Assembly (NCBI GenBank): GCA_030740295.1
Contig: JASLXP010000410.1
Coordinates: 1 to 8,963 of the forward strand
DNA length: 8,963 nucleotides
Direction of reading: 5' to 3'
Source: Planctomycetota bacterium
Lineage (GTDB): Bacteria > Planctomycetota > PUPC01 > JACPCR01
Shown here: positions 1 to 5,691 of the stretch, piece after piece
How the letters are laid out: each line of letters opens with the position of its first letter
Position numbering within the stretch: the stretch's first letter is position 1
Made by a program: the position numbers and the translations under genes
The notes under the pieces: model-generated
Seen by the model: the letters and a program-made list of their open reading frames with translations, nothing else
What the model was told of the DNA's origin: nothing
Databases searched by the model: none

Positions 1-359
1 AGCGAATCTGCGATGAACTTGGCATCGACACTGATAGCGACGAAGGACGTATCGACTTCCATGCCCTACGGACAACTTTCGTCACCTTGCTGGATGAGCA
101 GGGGGCCACGCCGACTGAAAAAAGAGATATGGCACGCCACAGCTCGACGCTGGTAACTGATCTATACGCTCGATCCAGGAATCACCGCCACGCGGAGTTG
201 GTGAACCAGTTAGACGACGAAATTCTGCGGATGCGCGGGATCGAGTGCAGAAAAAATGCAGAACAGAATTCCATTACAAATAAAGAAAGCCGTAAACCTT
301 CTGAATCAAAAAGGTTTACGGCTTCAGAAAGTGGCTGGGGTACTAGGACTCGAACCTAG
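1..359 (+). CDS. Tyrosine recombinase/integrase, C-terminal fragment (5' end outside window)
   Basis: Seen: the frame is open from base 3 and ends in a TAG at 357-359. It encodes the C-terminal catalytic part of a tyrosine recombinase: a box-II HALR motif (HxxR, about bases 60-71), then ARHSS carrying the second conserved His, and the nucleophile Tyr in DLYAR (about 163-177), with family-like spacing. Known: this family cuts and rejoins DNA during integration and excision of phages, islands and conjugative elements. Anything upstream, including the first catalytic Arg, lies outside the window. Odd: after the catalytic Tyr the frame continues about 60 codons through a terminator hairpin and stops inside the T-arm of tRNA-Gln on the other strand. 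The last 10 or so residues are therefore antisense tRNA sequence, and the native C-terminus may be shorter or may differ in the excised form. Inference: integrase of an element lying to the left, integrated at the tRNA 3' end. Confidence 0.85.
   Translation, partial: RICDELGIDTDSDEGRIDFHALRTTFVTLLDEQGATPTEKRDMARHSSTLVTDLYARSRNHRHAELVNQLDDEILRMRGIECRKNAEQNSITNKESRKPSESKRFTASESGWGTRTRT
287..324 (-). terminator. Intrinsic terminator downstream of tRNA-Gln
   Basis: A perfect 14-bp inverted repeat (arms 287-300 and 311-324, 10-nt loop). Read on the minus strand it starts 7 nt after the tRNA CCA end and is followed by a T-rich stretch (TTTCTTTATTT), the usual shape of a Rho-independent terminator. 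On the plus strand no T run follows, so it probably serves the tRNA rather than the integrase. It lies wholly inside the open integrase frame. Confidence 0.75.
332..359. other. Putative integration site (tRNA 3' end, att-like)
   Basis: The integrase gene converges on the tRNA 3' end and its frame ends inside the T-arm. Tyrosine recombinases commonly use the T-arm and acceptor half of tRNA genes as attB. If this element did so, the tRNA 3' segment here is one attachment junction and a partial copy should sit at the far end of the element, to the left of the window. No second copy of this segment is visible inside the window. The exact core cannot be set from one end. Confidence 0.4.
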
Positions 360-406
360 AACAAATGAGCCAGAGTCATCCGTGTTGCCAATTACACCAT
401 ACCCCA
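332..406 (-). tRNA. tRNA-Gln, anticodon CTG, CCA encoded
   Basis: Read on the minus strand it folds into a complete 75-nt cloverleaf: acceptor TGGGGTA/TACCCCA, D-stem GTGT/ACAC, anticodon stem GATGA/TCATT (one G-T pair) with loop CTCTGGC, 4-nt variable region, and T-arm CTAGG-TTCGAGT-CCTAG, then discriminator G and an encoded CCA. Loop positions 34-36 are CTG, so it reads the Gln codon CAG. The acceptor stem, including a weak U-A first pair, matches the known bacterial tRNA-Gln pattern. A promoter lies upstream and a terminator downstream, so it looks functional despite the integrase abutting its 3' end. Confidence 0.95.
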
Positions 407-423
407 GCGGCCAAAGCGGCGGC

Positions 424-451
424 AGTATAGCAGTGCAGAAGACCATTTCAA
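424..451 (-). promoter_or_regulatory. Sigma70-type promoter of tRNA-Gln
   Basis: On the minus strand a -35 box TTGAAA (446-451) and a -10 box TATACT (424-429) are separated by 16 bp. The -10 box lies 17 nt before the first base of the mature tRNA, leaving a short GC-rich leader for 5' processing. Both boxes match the consensus at 4 or 5 of 6 positions. Confidence 0.7.
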
Positions 452-459
452 CAGCGGGC

Positions 460-696
460 CTAAGGCCGCTCCGTTTGCCGTTTCATGGCGGAATATCGGC
501 GGCTGATCGTCGGGAAGACACGGCGAATTCCATGGTCGGCGATAGCGACGGTGACCGGGATCTCTTCGTGCTTATCCGTATCAGAAAGGGCATCTACAGT
601 GCGCTTTGTATGGAGATAGTCGCCGCCAACCCAGGTCCTGCTTATGCGAACTCTCTCACCAACTTTTCTGAGAGTGGGTTTGTCTGACTCAGGCAT
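460..696 (-). CDS. Hypothetical small protein, 78 aa
   Basis: I do not recognise this protein. It would be a 78-residue soluble, basic protein with no signal peptide, membrane segment or clear motif. Support for it being real is modest: an ATG start preceded by GGAGAG (bases 702-707 on the plus strand) at 5-nt spacing, and an ordinary amino-acid make-up with mixed acidic and basic residues rather than the Arg/Pro/Ser-rich make-up of shadow frames here. It lies just upstream of tRNA-Gln on the same strand (53-nt gap, which contains the tRNA promoter). It may be a small gene or a chance frame. A conserved homologue would decide. Confidence 0.45.
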   Translation of the reverse strand: MPESDKPTLRKVGERVRISRTWVGGDYLHTKRTVDALSDTDKHEEIPVTVAIADHGIRRVFPTISRRYSAMKRQTERP

Positions 697-1043
697 GACG
701 GCTCTCCAATTCGGTGCTGCGGAATCTGTTATGAATACTTCATGTTTTGCAAATTGGAATCCAAATTTACAGATATGACGCGAACTGTTCAGCCCGGCGA
801 ATTTCCTAACGGCGGATGCAACTCCTGGAATCGTTCCTCTGACTGAGAATCATTGAATGAATTTTCATCCTGTGGTTTTAATCCTCCATCCGAGTTTATC
901 GGGCTGGCCGTCGCAGAGAAATGGAAGGTATTGCCTGCAAAGGAGTTCAGGGCCAGTAGCCGACCCGGTATTGCTTTTGCGCACTCGTCGTCCTCTCTGG
1001 GCCGATATGAATAGTTCACCGTAACCAGACTCGGGAGTAAACC
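697..1043. other. Gene-free stretch between the 78-aa ORF and the HAMP gene
   Basis: About 350 nt with an AT-richer part near 735-785. The only frames here are on the minus strand (789-1019 and 865-1065). They overlap each other in different frames and have no family-like motif, so I do not call them. The stretch presumably holds divergent promoters for the 78-aa ORF and the HAMP gene, but I find no convincing -35/-10 pair. A GGGAG ribosome-binding site for the HAMP gene is at 1033-1037. Confidence 0.5.
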
Positions 1044-1748
1044 ATGAACCGCCTGGCACTAGCACTCAGACCAAAACTGTTCAAGAAACCAGTTGCCGAT
1101 TCACCGGTGACCGAAAAGGAAAATGTTCGACTCAAACTTGAACACTCGGTCGAAAAAATAGAAACGAAAGTCCAGTCAGGGAGAGGTAAAAGCTTGAGGC
1201 TGCGTTACTGGTTGGGGACTGGATTTCAGGTCAAGTATGCCATGCTGACCACGGCTTTTGGTGTTCTGATCTCCGCGCTCCTTGGGATTTTTCTCTTTAC
1301 TACCTTCTGGCAGACGGCAATGGAAGATCTGACGTGGCAGTTCGGCTCTCGTCTGCCGGTCGAGATTTATCATAAGGTCCGTGCGACGTTTTTCGTTTCC
1401 GCAGTTGGGGCCGGGTTGCTGATTACCGGCATCGCGGTTCTGTGCTCAGTGTGGATCACACACCGGGCGTCGGGCCCCATGTTCAATATGAAGAGGGTTC
1501 TGGGGAGCTGGCTGTCCGGCAGCCTGAAGTCACGTATCCGGCTGCGGAAGTCCGACGAAGAGGAGATGCAGGATTTTGCCAACGGGCTGAACGAATTAGC
1601 GGACCAGTTTGCCCAGGAGAAGGCGTGGCGCGAGCGGCTCGTAAAAGAAGTGGTCAAGGACCTGGCGGACAGAAAAGATGCCTGGGCAGACCAAGTGGCA
1701 CGCAAGCTCGAAGTTGTCCTGTCGGATGAGGTGCCGGAAGCTGTCTGA
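1044..1748 (+). CDS. Two-TM HAMP-domain membrane protein without an output domain, 234 aa
   Basis: Seen: a charged cytoplasmic N-terminus (1-62), TM1 (about 67-88), a short periplasmic loop of about 24 residues, TM2 (about 113-138), then a HAMP-like module (139-190) with its hallmark Gly-Pro after TM2 (THRASGP) and an acidic DEEEM in the second helix, and a charged helical tail. Known: HAMP modules pass signals from membrane sensors to kinase, cyclase or methyl-accepting domains. None of these follows, so the protein is all input and linker. Start: the ATG at 1044 follows GGGAG with 6-nt spacing. It is convergent with the ATP-grasp gene (56-nt gap), so probably transcribed alone. Inference: a stand-alone membrane signalling adaptor that may pair with a partner elsewhere. 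No frameshift or lost domain is visible after the stop, so I read it as complete. Confidence 0.8.
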   Translation: MNRLALALRPKLFKKPVADSPVTEKENVRLKLEHSVEKIETKVQSGRGKSLRLRYWLGTGFQVKYAMLTTAFGVLISALLGIFLFTTFWQTAMEDLTWQFGSRLPVEIYHKVRATFFVSAVGAGLLITGIAVLCSVWITHRASGPMFNMKRVLGSWLSGSLKSRIRLRKSDEEEMQDFANGLNELADQFAQEKAWRERLVKEVVKDLADRKDAWADQVARKLEVVLSDEVPEAV

Positions 1749-1804
1749 CCAGACCGATTCAGAGATTCTGGCTTCAGATTTCTGGGGCCGACCTTCCTGA
1801 AATT

Positions 1805-2686
1805 TCAATCGCTGTTGCCCTTCGTCGCGTATTCCAGGACTGCCGCGGCCACATCGACATCAGTCACTTCCGCAAGCTTCCTCCAACCTGGGACTGAGTT
1901 GGCCTCGATGACGTATTTCGTTCCGTCCGGGCCGGGCAGCAGATCGATTCCGCAGACTTCTGCGCCGACGGATTTAGCGGCTTGAATAGCCAACCGTCTT
2001 TCATCACCTGACAGCTCGCAAGGTTCGGCCGGAGCGCCAAGAGCGACGTTGGCGCGCCAGTCATCGCGGCTGATTCGCTTCATCGAGGCGATCACTCGAT
2101 CGTTGACCACAAAGGCACGGATATCCCAGCCCGGGTGTTCGATGAATTCCTGCAGGTAGAGCACGGAGTTGAGCCTCTCGATGGAAAGGAACGCACGAAA
2201 GGCAAGGTCGGGATCGCTCACCCGAATCATGCCCTTTCCCAGCGATCCGAACAGAGGCTTGACCACCACGTCGCCACCGAGTTCCTCGAACGCCTGCATC
2301 GCATCTTCGGCGTATTCGCAAACGATGGTGCGTGGCACAGGGATACCGGCCATCTGCATTTTTGTGGCTGCGAGATACTTATCCACGCAGCACTCGATCG
2401 CCCGAGGGCGATTGATGAGGCGGCAGTCGGATGCTTCGAGCTGAAGGAGCGCGTCCATTCGATACACCACTTGTTCGAGCGAGCCGGCCGGCACGTTGCG
2501 CACCAGAATGACTCTGAAATCGTGAAGCGGAATTCCGCAGCCGGTTAGAGTCTGGGAACTCCCGTTCAGCCCGGCGCGCAGTTTTCGGAAAGGGACGATC
2601 TCGATTTCGTCACCGCAGTTATCGGCTGCCCGTTGCAGGTCTCTGGTATGCCAGCCTTCCGTGGATGTGATGAGCGGTATTCGCAC
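1805..2686 (-). CDS. RimK-family ATP-grasp ligase (about 293 aa)
   Basis: Seen: a pre-ATP-grasp region, then VDKYLAATKMQMAGIPVPRT (about 101-120), the ATP-binding VVKPLFGSLGKG (about 142-152), the hinge YLQEFIEH (177-184), a RANVALGA segment, and metal/ATP-binding acidic residues in GIDLL and in EANSVPGW near the C-terminus. Known: this is the layout of RimK/LysX/MptN-type enzymes, which use ATP to join an amino acid, often glutamate, to a carboxylate on a peptide, carrier protein or cofactor. The ending EANSVPGW resembles ligases linked to tetrahydromethanopterin modification more than RimK itself, but no cofactor or LysW-like gene is nearby, so the substrate is open. Start: the frame is open up to an ATG at 2791, but the extra 35 residues come from repeat DNA. 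The family-like N-terminus (VRIPLITSTEGWHTRDL) begins at a GTG at 2684-2686. No clear ribosome-binding site supports either start. Confidence 0.85.
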   Translation of the reverse strand: MRIPLITSTEGWHTRDLQRAADNCGDEIEIVPFRKLRAGLNGSSQTLTGCGIPLHDFRVILVRNVPAGSLEQVVYRMDALLQLEASDCRLINRPRAIECCVDKYLAATKMQMAGIPVPRTIVCEYAEDAMQAFEELGGDVVVKPLFGSLGKGMIRVSDPDLAFRAFLSIERLNSVLYLQEFIEHPGWDIRAFVVNDRVIASMKRISRDDWRANVALGAPAEPCELSGDERRLAIQAAKSVGAEVCGIDLLPGPDGTKYVIEANSVPGWRKLAEVTDVDVAAAVLEYATKGNSD

Positions 2687-3196
2687 GGTGATTGTGGAAG
2701 CGGATTTAGGGCAAGCGAATTTGAGACAGGCGAAGACGGGCAAAAGACATTGAAGCCCAAGGCAACGTGAGACTGGCTTGGCCTTTCTCATCGTCTTTCT
2801 CTTCGCCCTAATCTCAATTTGCTCAAAGACAGAGATTAAGACGACGAGAAAGACTAAGACGAAGCTTCCACTCGTAGCCTACAGGCTGCTGCTGCCTTCC
2901 TGTAGGCTCATATTAATTCAACCTGGCTCACAGGCTGGCATCCTGTGGCCACAGGATGTTCTCGCACGTGAGACTGGCTTGGCCTTTCTCATCGTCCTAA
3001 TCTCAATTTGCGCCAGGACAGAGATTAAGGCGAAGAGAAAGACGAAGCTTCCGCTCGTAGCCTACAGGATGCCGCCGCCTTCCTGTAGGCTCATATTAAT
3101 TCAACCTGGCTCACAGGCTGGCAGCCTATGGCCACAGGGCGTTCTCGCAGTCGCGGTCGAAGCCACAGGCAGCCTGTCGCCACACCGTCCAGAAGT
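2687..3196. other. Gene-free repeat block upstream of the ATP-grasp gene
   Basis: About 510 nt between two minus-strand genes, filled mostly by the direct repeat at 2766-3149. A fragment with the same motifs (CACAGGCAGCCTGT) follows near 3160-3180. I find no convincing promoter for the downstream ATP-grasp gene, although one must lie here unless transcription reads through from the pepM unit. Confidence 0.6.
2766..3149. repeat. Imperfect tandem repeat, 201 bp + 183 bp, with internal hairpins
   Basis: Copy 1 (2766-2966) and copy 2 (2967-3149) begin with the same CGTGAGACTGGCTTGGCC and end with GTTCTCGCA. Copy 2 lacks 12 bp and 6 bp and differs by about 15 substitutions. Each copy holds a 10-bp perfect stem AGCCTACAGG/CCTGTAGGCT with a 13-nt loop (arms 2876-2885/2899-2908 and 3059-3068/3082-3091). 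The stems are identical between copies while the loops differ. Copy 1 also has an imperfect 28-bp hairpin (arms 2788-2815 and 2832-2859, about 23 pairs) and the palindrome ATCCTGTGGCCACAGGAT. Both are eroded in copy 2. Confidence 0.85.
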
Positions 3197-3763
3197 CTAT
3201 GCCCGGAAGCTGTTCAGGAAGGCCCACCAGTATTGGGGCACTTTTTGATACCTGTATTTCCGCAGGCCATTCGGAAGTGAGAGCTTGATCTTATACCACC
3301 GGCCTTCCCGGGTGATGCCCACGATCAGTTCAAGAAACGGGCCATTGACCGGATCAAAGATCACCGCTTGCCGGCCGCCTTTACTGAAAGAATAACGGCG
3401 TTGGGTCATCAACGTCTCGAGTTCCGTCCTGTCATCGCACATGGATACCTCTAGGCTTGGTGAGTATTCGTCGACCTTGCTCGGCCGGATGACGATGGTG
3501 TTGCCCATTAATTTGTCGTCAACGAATTCATGTGACTCCCAGCCGTTGGGCTTGATGATCGAAAAGCCCTTCGCATGCTTCACCCTGTTCGCTTCATCCG
3601 CCGGCAACTCAGGCTTGGGGTCCAGCACCCCGCTTGAACTGGGCCCTAACATCAGCGGCACGATCAATAGAATGGCCACCACCACGATTACCTCCGGATG
3701 CTTCTTGATCGCTTTTACGGCCTTGTTCGTGGTCTTCTTTTTTTCAGTCTGCGCTTCACTCAC
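3197..3763 (-). CDS. Membrane-anchored protein with exported beta-rich domain, 188 aa
   Basis: I do not recognise a named family. Seen: a Lys-rich N-terminus (1-22), one membrane segment (about 24-40, VIVVVAILLIVPLMLG), a Pro-containing linker, and a 125-residue domain with alternating beta-type stretches (GFSIIKPNGWESHEF, NTIVIRPSK, FLELIVGI, WYKIKLSLP) ending in an aromatic PQYWWAFLNSF. This pattern recalls the PsbP/Mog1-like lipoprotein fold, but that is only a resemblance. With the positive N-terminus the domain should face the periplasm. Its start is a GTG whose last two bases are the first two of the pepM TGA (GTGA overlap at 3760-3763), a strong sign of translational coupling, and the upstream gene is the only one it can share a transcript with. 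Inference: an accessory of the same envelope pathway as PepM. Confidence 0.75.
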   Translation of the reverse strand: MSEAQTEKKKTTNKAVKAIKKHPEVIVVVAILLIVPLMLGPSSSGVLDPKPELPADEANRVKHAKGFSIIKPNGWESHEFVDDKLMGNTIVIRPSKVDEYSPSLEVSMCDDRTELETLMTQRRYSFSKGGRQAVIFDPVNGPFLELIVGITREGRWYKIKLSLPNGLRKYRYQKVPQYWWAFLNSFRA

Positions 3764-5538
3764 GTTGAGACCTTCTGCGGCTGAACGTTTCTGATTTCCG
3801 CGGTCGAGGGCTTGCCCTGGGCCAGCATGTCCTGTGCTGATTCATAATCTTCCATGTCCCGAATCTCGATCCAGCCGCGGTTCACTTCAATGCCGTAGAC
3901 GGGGTAGCCGCGGTTGATGATTTCCTGAAGCAGGTCTTTCATGTCGGCCGATTGAAAGTTTTCCGCTTCGTGGAACGGTTTAGCGGCGTATCGCCGGCGA
4001 GTATCGTGATACACCGTGCGCAGGATCTCCGCTCCGCGCTCCGAAAACATTGCCAGACCGGTGAATTCGTGGGTCACTTCCCTGGTACTTATCCGGCTGC
4101 CGATTCTGCTCACCGGAATCGGACCGACGCTCAGCGAACGAGCGCCCGAATCATCTTCTGCAGCCACCACCAGGTCTACGTTCGGCTTCATCCACCTTTT
4201 ACCCCGGGCTTCTGAACTGTGATCGATGACCAGCACGATATCCTCTGCGACGGATATCAGGTCACTGACGAGCCGTTCGTGAAAAAGGATGTCACCGTAC
4301 ACGAAGAGAAATCCGCTCCCCATATAGGTCTCCGCGCAAAAGGCTGAATGCAGGCTGTTCCCCGCCCTGAAATTTGTGTTGTGCACGAACTGCGCTTCCT
4401 CGTACGAAATCCGATCCCGGCCGTATCCGGTGACGGCCACCAGATTGGAGACACCCACCTGGCTGAGTGTTTCGGCCTGTCGCTGGAGAACGGTCTTCCC
4501 GGCGACGTCCAGCTCGCTCACTGGAATATCTCCGAACGCCTCAATGAAACTCTCGGGTGGGCGGCCAGCCGCGGTAACGATCGCATGCATGGCGGAGTTG
4601 TCGTATCGAGCATCTTTGTCCTTGGCGTCCAGGAATCCCACGGCTTTGAAGATTGTGCGTACCGTGGAACACATTGCATCAGCCTCGAGACTTCGGTCGC
4701 TCTGCAGAATGGTTTTGCACGATTGCTCCATGGCCCGATGCGCGGCACGCAGTTGATGGTTCGCATGAATGACAATGTCGGCGCCTTCGTTAAAGAGCTC
4801 TTCGTCCGTCATGCTGTTGTAGGTGGTCGGGACGCAGACGACGGGACGCCGGTAGCCCAGCTCATTGCAGAGCAGTTCATAATGCTCGAAGAAGCTGAGG
4901 ATCTCATCCGGCGTCTTCTGCTTCGAATGGATCATGATCCCATCGACGCCCGCCTCCAGGTATTCCCGCGCGCGGAAGATGGCATCTTCCACGCCCTGAT
5001 TGGCGATCAGACTTTCGAGGCGGGCGATGATCATGAAATCGTCCGAGAGCAACACCTCCCGGCCCCGTTTCAGCTTGGTGGCGAAGACGGACGGCAACTC
5101 GAGCAGTTGCGTCGCCCCCGGCTCGAGACTGTTCCGCTTCGGGTACTGCTTGTCTTCGATGATGACCGCCGAGACGCCCATCGCTTCGAGCTTGCTGCAG
5201 AGATACTCAAAATGAAGCGCCTCGCCGCCGGTGTCGCCATCTACGATGACGGGTTTATTCGTGACATTGAGAACTTCCTGGATGGTCATCAACCGGCTGT
5301 CGACGCCGATGACCTCGGTGTCCGGATGTCCCTTCGATGCGGAATCCGTCAGGCTCGAAAGCCACAGGCCATCGAACTCCAGCGTTTCACCGCCCTGACG
5401 CTCGATGGAGACTTCGCTAGCCACCAGCGCGGAAAGGCCGTTGTGGGCCTCCATGATGCGGAGTCCCTTCCGTTCGTTGAGCAGCATCTTGAGCTTGCCG
5501 CGGCGTTCTTCAGGGAGTGTTCGGTCCTTCAGGCTCAT
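3760..5538 (-). CDS. pepM: Phosphoenolpyruvate mutase fused to a nucleotidyltransferase-like domain, 592 aa
   Basis: Seen: residues about 15-285 are a PEP mutase of the isocitrate-lyase superfamily: EAHNG (30-34), SLTDSASKG (62-70), metal-binding DGDTGG (100-105), the mutase signature EDKx5NS as EDKQYPKRNS (128-137), and Arg173 and His204 at the expected places. Known: EDKx5NS separates PEP mutase from its lyase relatives; the enzyme turns PEP into phosphonopyruvate, the entry to phosphonates. Residues about 317-575 resemble a sugar-phosphate/phosphonate nucleotidyltransferase: AGKTVLQRQAE, VAVTGYG, the metal-Asp motif YGDILF (414-419), EFTGLAMFS and WIEIRDMEDYESA. Odd: the nucleotide loop reads AAGRPPESF instead of AAGxGxRL, and the usual Pro-Lys is Pro-Val (IPVSELDVAGK), so this half may be inactive or changed. 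Start: ATG at 5538, preceded only by a weak purine run (CTGGGG). No decarboxylase or transaminase gene is adjacent. Confidence 0.9.
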   Translation of the reverse strand: MSLKDRTLPEERRGKLKMLLNERKGLRIMEAHNGLSALVASEVSIERQGGETLEFDGLWLSSLTDSASKGHPDTEVIGVDSRLMTIQEVLNVTNKPVIVDGDTGGEALHFEYLCSKLEAMGVSAVIIEDKQYPKRNSLEPGATQLLELPSVFATKLKRGREVLLSDDFMIIARLESLIANQGVEDAIFRAREYLEAGVDGIMIHSKQKTPDEILSFFEHYELLCNELGYRRPVVCVPTTYNSMTDEELFNEGADIVIHANHQLRAAHRAMEQSCKTILQSDRSLEADAMCSTVRTIFKAVGFLDAKDKDARYDNSAMHAIVTAAGRPPESFIEAFGDIPVSELDVAGKTVLQRQAETLSQVGVSNLVAVTGYGRDRISYEEAQFVHNTNFRAGNSLHSAFCAETYMGSGFLFVYGDILFHERLVSDLISVAEDIVLVIDHSSEARGKRWMKPNVDLVVAAEDDSGARSLSVGPIPVSRIGSRISTREVTHEFTGLAMFSERGAEILRTVYHDTRRRYAAKPFHEAENFQSADMKDLLQEIINRGYPVYGIEVNRGWIEIRDMEDYESAQDMLAQGKPSTAEIRNVQPQKVST

Positions 5539-5554
5539 CCAGTAACCCCAGCGA

Positions 5555-5582
5555 ATATTATGAGGCGGGAACTATAACTGAA
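5555..5582 (-). promoter_or_regulatory. Candidate promoter for the pepM unit
   Basis: In the 153-bp divergent spacer, read on the minus strand, TTCAGT (5577-5582) and TAATAT (5555-5560) are 16 bp apart, and an overlapping CATAAT (5557-5562) is a closer -10 match. This is the only AT-rich patch near the pepM start and leaves about 16 nt between the -10 box and the ATG. The -35 box is poor, so treat it as a suggestion. Confidence 0.3.
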
Positions 5583-5611
5583 TGTGTCAGCCTCGCAGTT
5601 CAGATGGGAGT

Positions 5612-5639
5612 TGGATACTCGATGCTGGATACTCGATAC
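5612..5639. repeat. Two 14-bp tandem units in the divergent spacer
   Basis: TGGATACTCGAT occurs at 5612-5623 and 5626-5637, a 14-bp period. It lies between the pepM promoter region and the glycosyltransferase start. Two copies are few and no palindrome is present, so an operator role is not supported. Confidence 0.55.
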
Positions 5640-5691
5640 TCCACCACTCTGACGCCGCGAACTCCACCGCTCTGCCCTTCCGCCCTGCCAC

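Noticed and set aside
256..687. 143-codon plus-strand frame crossing the tRNA-Gln gene
   Set aside because: It runs through the terminator, the antisense of a tRNA and the 78-aa ORF. No family-like motif is visible.
789..1065. Two overlapping minus-strand frames upstream of the HAMP gene
   Set aside because: They lie in different frames over the same DNA with no motif and no good start site. A decayed gene is possible but cannot be supported.
1749..1804. Possible bidirectional terminator between the HAMP and ATP-grasp genes
   Set aside because: Only 5-bp CCAGA/TCTGG pairings are found, and no T run. Too weak to call.
2766..3149. CRISPR array or satellite of the host
   Set aside because: Only two long units are present, without short repeats and unique spacers.
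4348..5577. 409-codon plus-strand frame opposite pepM
   Set aside because: It is wholly antisense to a gene with clear catalytic motifs and shows none itself. Codon-position GC bias of the real gene explains it.
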